Positions 1-6,793 of a stretch of DNA of 10,838 nucleotides are shown in pieces. Numbering within the stretch: position 1 is the first letter of the stretch; each line of letters begins with the position of its first letter. Both the position numbers and the translations under genes were made by a program. Under the pieces are notes generated by a model that saw only the letters and a program-made list of their open reading frames with translations, did no database searches and was not told the DNA's origin. Source of the stretch: Halothiobacillus neapolitanus (GTDB taxonomy: Bacteria; Pseudomonadota; Gammaproteobacteria; Halothiobacillales; Halothiobacillaceae); contig DYMR01000057.1 in NCBI GenBank assembly GCA_020721485.1, forward strand, positions 1 to 10,838, given 5' to 3'.

Positions 1-3
1 GAT

Positions 4-22
4 GTTGAAACCGTTTTTCAAC
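4..22. repeat. Short 7-bp inverted repeat at the window edge
   Basis: GTTGAAA and TTTCAAC face each other across a 5-base loop. It lies downstream of the SnoaL-like gene on the minus strand, so it could end that transcript, but no T-run is visible on either side and the window stops here. Positions 1-59 otherwise hold nothing I can support. Confidence 0.3.
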
Positions 23-59
23 AGCCTATTAAATTGCATCGGCATTCGTCGCACTTCAC

Positions 60-458
60 TCATGAAGATCGCTCCGCAGACACTTCGGGATAAAACACCG
101 CCGCGCGGTACACCAACCCCGCCGCGTCGAACCACATAACTTCGGTCACGGGCTGTCCCTGCACCCCAAGATAGTGAATGGCCAAACTGCCCACGCCCCG
201 CAACACCGACTGCAACTCAAAATGCAGGTCGGGAAATTTTTGCAAACCCGCCGCCCAGTACGCCGCAATCGCCGCTTTGCCCTGTAAACACGGGCGATTG
301 CCGCCCTGCACGCGGGCAATCATCGGGGTGCAAATTTCAAAATCTTCTCGGTAGTGCGCCAAAATTTGCGCCAAATCCCGTGCATTCCACGCAGCAACCC
401 ACGATTGCGCAAACGCCTCTGCGGGCGGCACTTGGGCATTGAGGTCAAGCACAGACAT
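60..458 (-). CDS. SnoaL-like / NTF2-superfamily protein
   Basis: A 132-residue protein with the look of a SnoaL-like domain, a small cone-shaped NTF2-type fold that binds a ligand or catalyses isomerase/cyclase chemistry. Visible family features are the N-terminal helix AFAQSWVAAWNARDLAQI (about 16-33), the stretch around HYREDFEI, the G-K-x-A-I-x-A-Y-W segment near residue 80, and strand-rich C-terminal sequence ending AVFYPEV. Length matches the family. I chose the ATG at 458 because GAGGGG lies about 8 bases upstream; an in-frame TTG two codons earlier is less likely. No signal peptide is seen, so it is cytoplasmic. It sits 43 bases downstream of a tiny membrane-protein gene on the same strand, probably one transcript divergent from the MocR regulator. 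The substrate cannot be read from the sequence. Confidence 0.85.
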   Translation of the reverse strand: MSVLDLNAQVPPAEAFAQSWVAAWNARDLAQILAHYREDFEICTPMIARVQGGNRPCLQGKAAIAAYWAAGLQKFPDLHFELQSVLRGVGSLAIHYLGVQGQPVTEVMWFDAAGLVYRAAVFYPEVSAERSS

Positions 459-501
459 CTTCAAATCCCCCTCTCAAACACCATTTTTCAACGATCTGCT
501 T

Positions 502-612
502 TCACAGAAACTTCTGCGAAATCCACTCGGCCAGTGGTGGGTAATTGCCTGCCGCCACCACGATCAACATCAGCCCGAGCAGCGTCCAAATCAAACATTC
601 TGCATATTTCAT
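502..612 (-). CDS. Small single-pass membrane protein (36 aa), unrecognised
   Basis: A short open frame starting at ATG 612 and ending at TGA 502 encodes 36 residues. It begins MKYAEC, has one hydrophobic segment LIWTLLGLMLIVVAAG (residues 7-22), and ends in an amphipathic tail NYPPLAEWISQKFL. A GGAGTGAGG Shine-Dalgarno-like stretch sits just upstream at suitable spacing. The strong ribosome-binding site, the clean TM segment and the position immediately before the SnoaL-like gene argue that it is real. Topology is probably N-in with the Pro/Trp tail outside, but this is inference. I do not recognise the family. It resembles the general class of small accessory membrane subunits, though no motif of CydX, KdpF or CcoQ is evident. 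It is probably co-transcribed with the SnoaL-like gene. Confidence 0.65.
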   Translation of the reverse strand: MKYAECLIWTLLGLMLIVVAAGNYPPLAEWISQKFL

Positions 613-666
613 CTGCCTCACTCCATGCCGGTGCGTGCCGCTACGCTACCGTTTCAGCCAGAAGCA

Positions 667-678
667 ATACAGATACAG
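667..678. promoter_or_regulatory. Tandem ATACAG repeat, possible regulator half-sites
   Basis: ATACAG occurs twice in tandem, reading CTGTAT CTGTAT on the minus strand, in the divergent region between the small-protein gene and the MocR gene. It resembles the half-site of the neighbouring CAGTACA/TGTACTG dyad and may be an additional contact site, or may overlap the minus-strand promoter. Confidence 0.35.
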
Positions 679-694
679 AATTTATTTTTTGAAC

Positions 695-727
695 CAGTAC
701 AATGACCGTGCTTTTCATTCTGTACTG
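695..727. promoter_or_regulatory. Inverted repeat, candidate MocR operator
   Basis: CAGTACA at 695-701 and TGTACTG at 721-727 form a perfect 7-bp dyad with centres 26 bp apart, ending 17 bases before the regulator's ATG. The flanking bases ATGA and TCAT extend the symmetry once a single base offset is allowed. MocR/GntR-family regulators commonly bind paired repeats in the intergenic region they share with a divergent target. That this dyad is the operator is inference. A weak TTGAAC (689-694) could serve as a -35 box for the regulator gene; no convincing -10 was found. Confidence 0.5.
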
Positions 728-744
728 ATAGACAGGCATCCTTT

Positions 745-2199
745 ATGACGCGCTACGAACAGATTGCCGACGCCCTGCGCGCGCAGATTCTCCAAGGGCA
801 ATACCCCATCGGAACGCGCTTGCCCGGCATTCGGCAGTTGGCATCTGAATTTAGCGCCAGCATTACCACCCTACAAAGCGCGTGCAATCACTTGCAGGAC
901 GCCGGGCTAATCGAAGCCCGCAGTCGTTCTGGCTTGTTCGTGTGCCCACCGCGTCACGCGACCCTTGCTGCCCCGCAAGAACCGGCGGCGCCACACGCGC
1001 CAGTCGCGCTCACCCCTAGGGCGCTAACCGCCGAGGTGATGCGCCAAAGCTTAAACGCCCAAAATATCCCGCTGGGCGCGGCCATCCCGCAAGCCCCATT
1101 TCTCGGGCTGGATTTAATTCAACGAATCCCTCAGCGGGGATTGCGGCAACTCGGGCATGATTTGAAATACGCCGTTCCGCCCGGTTTACCGGCGTTGCGC
1201 CAGGCCATCGCGCACGCCCATACCGCACGCGGCATGCCCACTTCGCCCGATACGGTGGTCATCACCAATGGTTGCCATGAAGCGTTGGTGCTGGCCTTGC
1301 GCTGCGTGACGCGCCCCGGCGACACGGTCGCGATTGAATCTCCGAGTTATTACGGATTTTTGCAAGCGATGCAGGGGCTTGGTCTGAACATTTTGGAAAT
1401 TCCGAATCATCCCGTGACGGGTTTGAGTTTGGAAGCGCTCGATTTCGCCCTATCGCGCTGGCCGATCAAAGCCTTGGTGGTCACGCCGAATTTCAGCAAC
1501 CCGATGGGCTCCTTGATGCCCAGCAGTCATAAAGCCAATCTGGTCAATCGACTGCGCGCGCAAGGCGTGGTGCTCATTGAGGACGATATTTACGGCGCGC
1601 TGCATTACCAAGGCACGCGACCCGACACCTGTCGGCACTTCGACCCGGCGGGCGACACGGTCATCCAATGCAGCTCGGTTTCGAAATCCCTGGCACCCGG
1701 TCTGCGCATCGGCTGGGTCGTCAGCCCTCGATTGACTTCCGAATTGATCGAACAAAAACTGTTGCTCAATATCGCCACCGCAAGCCATCCGCAAGCCGTA
1801 GTGGCGGAAATTCTGAGCAATCACCGGTGGGCGCAGCACCTGCAACGAATCCGCCCCCGTCACGCGCAAGCCATGATGCGCATGCAACAGGCCGTGGCCA
1901 CTTTCTTTCCGGAAGACACGCGAATCAGCCAACCGCAAGGCGGGTTTGTGTTGTGGATCGAATTGTCACCCACGCTGGATGCCACCGCCTTGATGCGGCG
2001 GGCAGCCGCCCAGCAGATTTCCATTACGCCCGGCGAGTTGTTTTCCGTGAGTGGCCAATTCCGGCACTGCATTCGCCTCAATGCGGCGGTGGACTGGTCG
2101 CCTCGGGTCGAGGCGGCACTGGCATTTCTGGGGCAAGCCGCGCGCGATCCAAGACTTCATACCCTGACCAATGCACCCAAAAACCCCGCCAGTGCGTAG
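745..2199 (+). CDS. MocR-type PLP-dependent regulator (GntR HTH plus aminotransferase-like domain)
   Basis: A 484-residue fusion typical of MocR regulators and close in style to E. coli YdcR. Residues 1-70 are a GntR winged helix: MTRYEQIADALRAQI, then PIGTRLPGIRQLA, then the recognition region ending RSRSGLFV. Residues about 95-465 are a fold-type I aminotransferase-like domain. Cofactor residues are intact: the G-x-x-E-A segment near 176, N252-P253 in SNPMGS, the ED(D)xYG motif at 279-284, the Schiff-base lysine K314 in SSVSKSLAPG and R321. In this family PLP or an amine-PLP adduct acts as effector, so this is a cytoplasmic DNA-binding protein and probably not a working transaminase. ATG 745 follows a weak AGG. 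It is divergent from the small membrane protein and SnoaL-like genes, its likely targets, and is followed after 43 bases by a lipoprotein hydrolase. Confidence 0.93.
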   Translation: MTRYEQIADALRAQILQGQYPIGTRLPGIRQLASEFSASITTLQSACNHLQDAGLIEARSRSGLFVCPPRHATLAAPQEPAAPHAPVALTPRALTAEVMRQSLNAQNIPLGAAIPQAPFLGLDLIQRIPQRGLRQLGHDLKYAVPPGLPALRQAIAHAHTARGMPTSPDTVVITNGCHEALVLALRCVTRPGDTVAIESPSYYGFLQAMQGLGLNILEIPNHPVTGLSLEALDFALSRWPIKALVVTPNFSNPMGSLMPSSHKANLVNRLRAQGVVLIEDDIYGALHYQGTRPDTCRHFDPAGDTVIQCSSVSKSLAPGLRIGWVVSPRLTSELIEQKLLLNIATASHPQAVVAEILSNHRWAQHLQRIRPRHAQAMMRMQQAVATFFPEDTRISQPQGGFVLWIELSPTLDATALMRRAAAQQISITPGELFSVSGQFRHCIRLNAAVDWSPRVEAALAFLGQAARDPRLHTLTNAPKNPASA

Positions 2200-2242
2200 A
2201 TAGACTAAGTTTTATCGAATCAGGTTCTCGGGAATTTCTTGC

Positions 2243-3106
2243 ATGATTTGGCATCGTTTTTGGCTGCTTCTGGTGGCGGTATTGGGTTTGTCGGGCTGTA
2301 GCGGCGTCACGGTGTTGAACACCCTCGCGCCCGAGCGCGGCGTGCGCGTCAGTGAAAATCTGCTGTTCGACCCCAGCCATGATCTCGCGTTGGATATTTA
2401 TCAGCCCGCAAACGCGCACCAGGCACCGGTGGTGGTGTTTTTTTGGGGCGGCAGTTGGCAGGAAGGCGATAAGTCGCTGTACCAGTTTGTGGGGCGCGCG
2501 CTTGCCGCCCGAGGCTTCGTGGTGGCGATTCCGAACTACCGGCTCTACCCCGCTGTGCGCTATCCGGCGTTTTTGCACGACAGCGCCCGTGCGGTGGCGT
2601 GGGTGCATGCGCATATTCAGCGCTATGGCGGCAACCCGCAGCACATGGTGTTGATGGGGCATTCGGCAGGGGCATATAACGCCGCGATGCTCGCGTTAAA
2701 TCCCGAGTATTTGCACGCGGTGGGGCTGAACCGGCAGGATATTGTCGGCATGATCGGTTTGGGCGGGCCGTATGATTTTTTGCCGCTGGTGGATCCCGCG
2801 CTGCAAGCGATTTTCGCCCCGGCAGCGCCCGATTTGGCCACCACGCAGCCGATTCATTGGGTGGGGAAGCACAGCCCGCCGATGCTGTTGATTGAAAGCA
2901 CGGTGGACACCATTGTCGCGCCGAAAAACACCCGCAATCTGGGTGCGGCGTTGCGCGCGCAAGGGGATTCGGTGCGCGTGTTGATGGTGCCGGACTTGAG
3001 CCACCAATGGCTGATTGGCGTGGTATCGAATGTGTTGTCGTTCCGCGATCAGGGCATCAATGCGGCGATTGATGCCTTCATTCGGGCGCCGGGCGGGGCA
3101 GAGTAA
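2243..3106 (+). CDS. Lipoprotein alpha/beta hydrolase (carboxylesterase-like)
   Basis: A 287-residue protein with a lipoprotein signal: short basic start, hydrophobic stretch WLLLVAVLG and lipobox LSGC with Cys19 as the lipidation site. The mature part is an alpha/beta hydrolase of the BD-FAE/carboxylesterase type. The oxyanion-hole motif is FFWGGSW (66-72), the usual HGGxW with Trp for His. The nucleophile elbow is GHSAG with Ser141. The likely acid is Asp222 (STVDTIV) and the likely base His254 (LSHQWL). All triad members are therefore present. It should be anchored in the inner or outer membrane facing the periplasm; residue 20 is Ser rather than Asp, which favours outer-membrane sorting. 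The ATG follows a modest GGGAA. It may share a transcript with the MocR gene. Its 3' end overlaps the convergent kinase gene by 29 bases. Substrate unknown. Confidence 0.88.
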   Translation: MIWHRFWLLLVAVLGLSGCSGVTVLNTLAPERGVRVSENLLFDPSHDLALDIYQPANAHQAPVVVFFWGGSWQEGDKSLYQFVGRALAARGFVVAIPNYRLYPAVRYPAFLHDSARAVAWVHAHIQRYGGNPQHMVLMGHSAGAYNAAMLALNPEYLHAVGLNRQDIVGMIGLGGPYDFLPLVDPALQAIFAPAAPDLATTQPIHWVGKHSPPMLLIESTVDTIVAPKNTRNLGAALRAQGDSVRVLMVPDLSHQWLIGVVSNVLSFRDQGINAAIDAFIRAPGGAE

Positions 3107-4379
3107 CCCGCACCCACAGGCCGCCGCCGGGAGTGTCATCCAGCGATAACCGCCAGCCACAATCCGCACAGAGGCGCGCGACAATCGAAAGCCCCAAACC
3201 GGAACCCAGTTGCCCGCGCGCGGCATCGCCCCGCACGAACGGTTCCAGCAGGCGGTCGCGTTGTTCGGCAGCAATGCCCGCGCCGTGATCCCGCACATGC
3301 AGCACCGCTTCCTGCGCGGTACAGGTCAGCGCCAGCTCGATGGGCGGCTGGCCGTAGTGCTTGGCGTTGTCGATCAAATTCCGCAGCACGCGGGTGAACA
3401 GTGCCGCCGGCACCAAAGGCCAATCGACCGGCTCGGTCGGCCATTGCCCGCTCACGGCCGGCGCTTCTTCGGCGCACAGTTGCTGAAATAGCGGCAGCAG
3501 GGCGGAATCGGCCACCGGCGGCTGTGTTTGCCCGCTGCGGGCGAAGTCGATGTATTGCTGAATCAGATGATTCAAATCATCCAGATAACTCTCGATGCGG
3601 TCGAGCATGGCCGGATCGCCCCGCCCCAATTCCAGCGCCATGCGCGCCCGCGCCAGCGGCGTGCGCAAATCATGGCTCAAACCCGCCAGCATCAAGCTGC
3701 GGTTGTGCAGCACCTGCTGCACTTCGTGGCTCATCACATTGAAGCGGGCGGCCAGTGCCGCCAATTCAGCGGGCGCATCGGCCAAATCGACTTGCGCGGA
3801 TTCGCCCCGCCCCACCGCTTCCGCCGCCGCCCCCAGCCGCGCCAAAGGCCGCGACAGTTGCCGTGCGAGAATCAAAGTCGGCAGCAGCCCCGCCAACAGC
3901 ACGACCAAAAGCACCACGATCAGCGCATCCACCGGTCGCGTGCCGATTCGGTTGGCCGGAAACGCCACGCGCAACACGCTGCCCGACTGCGAAAAATCCG
4001 CCCCGTACCAACGGCGAGCGCCTTCCTGCCAAGTGTTCACCGCCACCGGCGCACCCCAGCGGCGCGAGAGTTCATGCGCCAACACCAGCACCACCGGCAG
4101 ATGGCTTGCTTCGCCCATCAAAGGCGCGGTGGGCTGGCTTAGGGTGAGTTGATGCGCCTCGGCCAGCTCTTCGACATAGACCGGGCGGGCATCGGCGGGC
4201 AATTCTTGCCAAGTTTGCGCGCTCAGCACCATCAAAGCCGCCAAATCCGTGGCCGAGGCCTTCAACAACGGCCAGACGACCCAATAGCCCGAGACCCCCA
4301 TGCCGATGAGTTGCGCGGCCAGGATCAGGGCGAACACCCGCACGGCAGCCGTGCGGAACAGGCTACGGGGCGCGGCCAT
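3078..4379 (-). CDS. Membrane sensor histidine kinase, EnvZ-like
   Basis: A 433-residue kinase. TM1 spans about 14-37, a periplasmic sensor region about 38-148, TM2 about 149-173, HAMP about 174-222 (SRPLARLGAAAEAVGRGE), and the dimerisation/phosphoacceptor helix has GLSHDLRTPLARAR with His236. The ATPase domain shows the N box NLIDNAKHYG (334-343), the G1 box RDHGAGI (363-369) and the G2 box GSGLGLSIV (392-400). All catalytic boxes are intact, so it should autophosphorylate and signal to the adjacent regulator. The H-box wording matches the EnvZ/OmpR-partner class; the ligand cannot be deduced. The start ATG lies within the last codons of the response regulator gene (17-base overlap), which implies translational coupling. 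Its 3' end runs 29 bases into the convergent hydrolase gene, with no terminator between them. Confidence 0.95.
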   Translation of the reverse strand: MAAPRSLFRTAAVRVFALILAAQLIGMGVSGYWVVWPLLKASATDLAALMVLSAQTWQELPADARPVYVEELAEAHQLTLSQPTAPLMGEASHLPVVLVLAHELSRRWGAPVAVNTWQEGARRWYGADFSQSGSVLRVAFPANRIGTRPVDALIVVLLVVLLAGLLPTLILARQLSRPLARLGAAAEAVGRGESAQVDLADAPAELAALAARFNVMSHEVQQVLHNRSLMLAGLSHDLRTPLARARMALELGRGDPAMLDRIESYLDDLNHLIQQYIDFARSGQTQPPVADSALLPLFQQLCAEEAPAVSGQWPTEPVDWPLVPAALFTRVLRNLIDNAKHYGQPPIELALTCTAQEAVLHVRDHGAGIAAEQRDRLLEPFVRGDAARGQLGSGLGLSIVARLCADCGWRLSLDDTPGGGLWVRVTLPRPAPE

Positions 4380-5106
4380 CGGGATCGAACAGGTAGCCCA
4401 CGCCCCACACGGTGCGAATGTAGCGGGGGTTTTGGGTGTCTTCTTCCAACCGTTTGCGCAAACGGGCGACGCGCGCGTCGATCGAACGGTCGAGCGGCAT
4501 GCGCTCGAAGCCCTGCACCAAATCGGTCAGGCGATCCCGCGAGAGCACCTGCCGAGGATGGCGCAAAAACACCGCCAGCAAGGTGAATTCGGCGGTAGAA
4601 ATCGGCCACTCTTGCCCCGCGCGAAACAGCCGATGCCCGGCCAAATCGACGGTGAACAGCCCAAAATCGGCAGGCGGATACGCAGGAACCGCCGGGGTCG
4701 GTACGGGCGGCAGGGCTCGGCGCAGCACCGCCCGCATCCGCGCCAGCAACTCCCTCGGGTTGAACGGCTTGGGCAGATAATCGTCCGCGCCGACCTCGTA
4801 CCCGACGATCCGATCCACCTCATCGCCCCGCGCCGACAGCATCATCAAGGCGAAGCGCCGCTCCGCCGCCAACGAGCGCGCCAGGGTCAGGCCGTCGCCA
4901 TCCGGCAGCATCACATCGACCAAGGCCAAGGCCGGCTCGGCCTGTGCCAGCGCGGCATGAAATGCGGCGATTGTCGCCACCCAGCGCACCGCAAATCCAT
5001 TTTGCCCGAGATACCGGCAGAGCATTTGCGCCAACTCGGCGTCGTCGTCCAGCAGCAGCACGGCAGGCTGGTGCGTGTCGGGTAGGTGCGTGTCGGGCAG
5101 TGTCAT
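4363..5106 (-). CDS. OmpR-family response regulator
   Basis: A 247-residue two-domain regulator. The receiver domain has the acidic pocket LLLDDD (D20-D22), phosphoacceptor Asp64 in ALVDVMLPDGDG, Ser91 in MMLSARG and Lys113 in YLPKPFNPRE. The DNA-binding winged helix spans about 148-242, with STAEFTLL, the recognition-helix segment RSIDARVARLRKRLE and the C-terminal hairpin RTVWGVGYLF. It is the partner of the overlapping histidine kinase. Two adjacent ATGs exist (5109 and 5106); I prefer 5106 because an AGG lies five bases ahead of it. Longer starts such as GTG 5166 would cross the putative operator. The N-terminus carries a 15-bp tandem duplication giving LPDTH twice. It is divergent from a small exported protein, whose gene it probably controls along with its own. 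Confidence 0.95.
   Translation of the reverse strand: MTLPDTHLPDTHQPAVLLLDDDAELAQMLCRYLGQNGFAVRWVATIAAFHAALAQAEPALALVDVMLPDGDGLTLARSLAAERRFALMMLSARGDEVDRIVGYEVGADDYLPKPFNPRELLARMRAVLRRALPPVPTPAVPAYPPADFGLFTVDLAGHRLFRAGQEWPISTAEFTLLAVFLRHPRQVLSRDRLTDLVQGFERMPLDRSIDARVARLRKRLEEDTQNPRYIRTVWGVGYLFDPDGRAP
5070..5099. repeat. 15-bp in-frame tandem duplication
   Basis: GGTGCGTGTCGGGTA is followed at once by a copy with one change (GGTGCGTGTCGGGCA). Inside the response-regulator gene it doubles the peptide LPDTH in the non-conserved leader before the receiver domain. Confidence 0.8.
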
Positions 5107-5155
5107 CATGGCCTGCACGCTACTGGCATCCTGCCGCCAATTCAAGCCGCCGCAG

Positions 5156-5197
5156 GCAGTCGTCACACTTTGTCATGACTGCGGCACCGACTGTCAC
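5156..5197. promoter_or_regulatory. Candidate response-regulator binding region
   Basis: In the 178-base divergent gap, GTCAC (5162), GTCAT (5172) and GTCAC (5193) lie in the same orientation at 10 and 21 bp intervals, one and two helical turns. The first two form 5-N5-5, the geometry of OmpR-family sites such as the CpxR box. They lie within a dyad, GCAGTC (5156-5161) and GACTGC (5177-5182). Binding by the adjacent OmpR-family regulator is inferred. No convincing sigma-70 promoter was found nearby. Confidence 0.45.
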
Positions 5198-5284
5198 GGA
5201 GTTGGCATTCGTTCATCACAGCTTCTGCGCAGACTGGCGCCGTGCTTCACCCCCGGAGCACGATCCACCCCAAGGAGCTTCCCC

Positions 5285-5569
5285 ATGAAATCGCGCCACC
5301 TGATGACCGCCAGCCTCATTGCCCTGACCCTCAGCGCCAGCCCCCTCACCCAAGCCGCCGACCCCAGTTCAGCCCAACAGCAGGCACAAACCGCCCAACA
5401 AAACTGGAACAGCCTGAGCAAGGCCGAACAAACCCAGAAAAAGGCCGATGCCATGAATCAGGCCGCCGACAAACGCACCGCGTGGCAAGCCATGAGCCCG
5501 GAAGACAAGCAGGCCAAACGCGATTCCCGCCGCGCCCAAATGCAACAAAAGTTCGGTAGCCGCCATTGA
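5285..5569 (+). CDS. Small exported helical protein (94 aa), possible CpxP-like accessory
   Basis: A signal peptide (MKSRHLMTASLIALTLSASP, cleavage probably after LTQA-A near residue 24) is followed by about 70 residues rich in Gln, Lys, Ala and Asp. They are predicted to be almost wholly alpha-helical. Two similar segments, WNSLSKAEQTQKK and WQAMSPEDKQAKR, share a W-x2-(L/M)-S-x-E pattern. This recalls DUF3106-type proteins and loosely the LTxxQ motif of CpxP/Spy; I would not assign it to either. A strong AAGGAG sits 7 bases before the ATG. It is the first gene divergent from the two-component pair, which suggests a periplasmic accessory or stress protein under that system's control. The next gene, an exported solute-binding-like protein, begins 77 bases downstream. 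Confidence 0.8.
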   Translation: MKSRHLMTASLIALTLSASPLTQAADPSSAQQQAQTAQQNWNSLSKAEQTQKKADAMNQAADKRTAWQAMSPEDKQAKRDSRRAQMQQKFGSRH

Positions 5570-5607
5570 TTTTCGACGCTGTTTGCCCCGCTGCCGCATT
5601 CGCCACC

Positions 5608-5630
5608 CCGTTGCTGCGCCGCAGCAACGG
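5608..5630 (+). other. Perfect 10-bp hairpin between two exported-protein genes
   Basis: CCGTTGCTGC and GCAGCAACGG form a perfect stem around a 3-base loop. It lies 38 bases after the stop of the 94-aa gene and just before the ribosome-binding site of the next gene. The five Ts after it (5641-5645) are too far away for a standard terminator, so it may be an mRNA processing or stabilising hairpin or a partial attenuator that lowers downstream expression. Confidence 0.55.
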
Positions 5631-5646
5631 TCGCCGGAGATTTTTC

Positions 5647-6768
5647 ATGACCACTGCACACCACGCCCTGCCTTCTTCCAAACAACCCCTTTTGCGCGGC
5701 CTGATGCGCTGGGTCGGGGCACTGAGCCTCTGCGGATTCAGCGCGCTCAGCCAAGCCGCGACCGCGCCGCTGCACATCGTGTCTACCCCGAACCCCAATG
5801 TGTTCCCGCTGTTGCTCGCGATGAGCAACCAGCCGAATCTGCCGGTGACTTTGCTCCCCGTCGGCACCGCCGGCGATGCCAGCACCGCGCTCAGCAACGG
5901 CAGCGCCAATGGCCTGCTCGCCATGACCTACACCGCCGCGCAGATGGTGACGACTGGCAAAGTGCCGGATCTGAAATTGGTTTCCGTCAATTTTTGGGAC
6001 GGCTTTACCGTGCTCGCCCCGCAAAGCGCGCAAATTCACAGTTTTTACGATCTGATTAACCACGGCGTGCTGATCGCCGGACCGACCGCCGGCGGCAAAG
6101 GCGGCGGCCCCGATCTGATCTTTCAAGCCGCCGCGCGCCGCGCCGGACTCAGTGCCGAGAGCTTTTCCTTGTGCTATTTGCCCGTGATGCAGGCCGTGCC
6201 GCTGCTACTCAATCAAACCGCGATGAACAGCAATCCCGCCTGCAATCCCGCCGACAGCTCGCCCGCCACCGCGATTTCGCTGGTCGAACCCGCCGCCACC
6301 GGTCTCGTGCTGCAAAGCCGGATGAACCCGAACACGGCGGGGCTGGTGCAAAAGGTGATTCCGCTGCAACCGCTGTTTTCGGGCTACAGCGCATGGCCGA
6401 GCGATGAACTGCCGCACGGTGGGCTGGCGCTGCGCGCGGGCGTGCTGAATGCCCCCGACAGCCGCCACACCGCCCAACAGGTGCTGGGCGCGTATGAAGC
6501 CGCCGCCGATCAGATCATGGCCGCCAAAAACCACCCGCTGGTGCTGATGCGCATCGCGCAACAAATTTCGCAGGGCATCACCACCTACTACGGTCAATAT
6601 GGGCTCGCCATTCCCGCGCCGGTGATTTTCGCCGCGTTACGCAGCGGGGATTTCCGCTACCGTACCGATCGCCCGCTCCCGACGATTGAACCGGATTTGA
6701 CCGCGTTTTTGACGGAAGTGGTGGGCAGCGCGCCGCCGAGCTCATTCATTCAACCGCTCGCACCGTAA
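5647..6768 (+). CDS. Periplasmic solute-binding-like protein (SsuA/NMT1-type fold), orphan
   Basis: A 373-residue exported protein. The signal peptide is unusually long, with basic residues at 17 and 21 followed by VGALSLCGFSALSQA; cleavage is probably near residue 38. The mature start LHIVSTPNPNVFPLLLAMSN, the following GTAGDASTAL and LLAMTYTAAQM segments, and the repeated lobe pattern fit the periplasmic binding type 2 fold of ABC uptake systems for sulfonate, nitrate or thiamine-precursor ligands. A Gly-rich loop GPTAGGKGGGPD (145-156) lies where family members contact the ligand. C176 and C199 could form a disulfide. I chose ATG 5647 because GGAG lies 7 bases upstream and the signal peptide fits. 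No permease or ATPase gene is nearby, so its transporter is elsewhere or it is a sensor protein. It is probably co-transcribed with the 94-aa protein gene and ends before a strong terminator. Confidence 0.75.
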   Translation: MTTAHHALPSSKQPLLRGLMRWVGALSLCGFSALSQAATAPLHIVSTPNPNVFPLLLAMSNQPNLPVTLLPVGTAGDASTALSNGSANGLLAMTYTAAQMVTTGKVPDLKLVSVNFWDGFTVLAPQSAQIHSFYDLINHGVLIAGPTAGGKGGGPDLIFQAAARRAGLSAESFSLCYLPVMQAVPLLLNQTAMNSNPACNPADSSPATAISLVEPAATGLVLQSRMNPNTAGLVQKVIPLQPLFSGYSAWPSDELPHGGLALRAGVLNAPDSRHTAQQVLGAYEAAADQIMAAKNHPLVLMRIAQQISQGITTYYGQYGLAIPAPVIFAALRSGDFRYRTDRPLPTIEPDLTAFLTEVVGSAPPSSFIQPLAP

Positions 6769-6793
6769 TGTGACTGAGCTGATCGCAGGGACA

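Noticed and set aside
1..22. Possible insertion-sequence end (CTGTTGAAAAA-like on the minus strand)
   Set aside because: No transposase, matching inverted repeat or target duplication is visible in the window, so this remains a short chance-compatible inverted repeat.
613..744. Classical -35/-10 promoters for both divergent genes
   Set aside because: Only weak hexamers (TTGAAC on plus, TTGTAC and CTGTAT on minus) were found, so I list the operator-like repeats but not a promoter.
3528..5085. Plus-strand open frames opposite the kinase and response regulator genes
   Set aside because: Low-complexity Arg/Pro/Ala/Gln content and full overlap with two unambiguous two-component genes.
5107..5166. 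GTG start extending the response regulator by 20 residues
   Set aside because: The extension lies over the operator-like repeats and has no receiver homology. The tandem ATGs have better spacing to an AGG.
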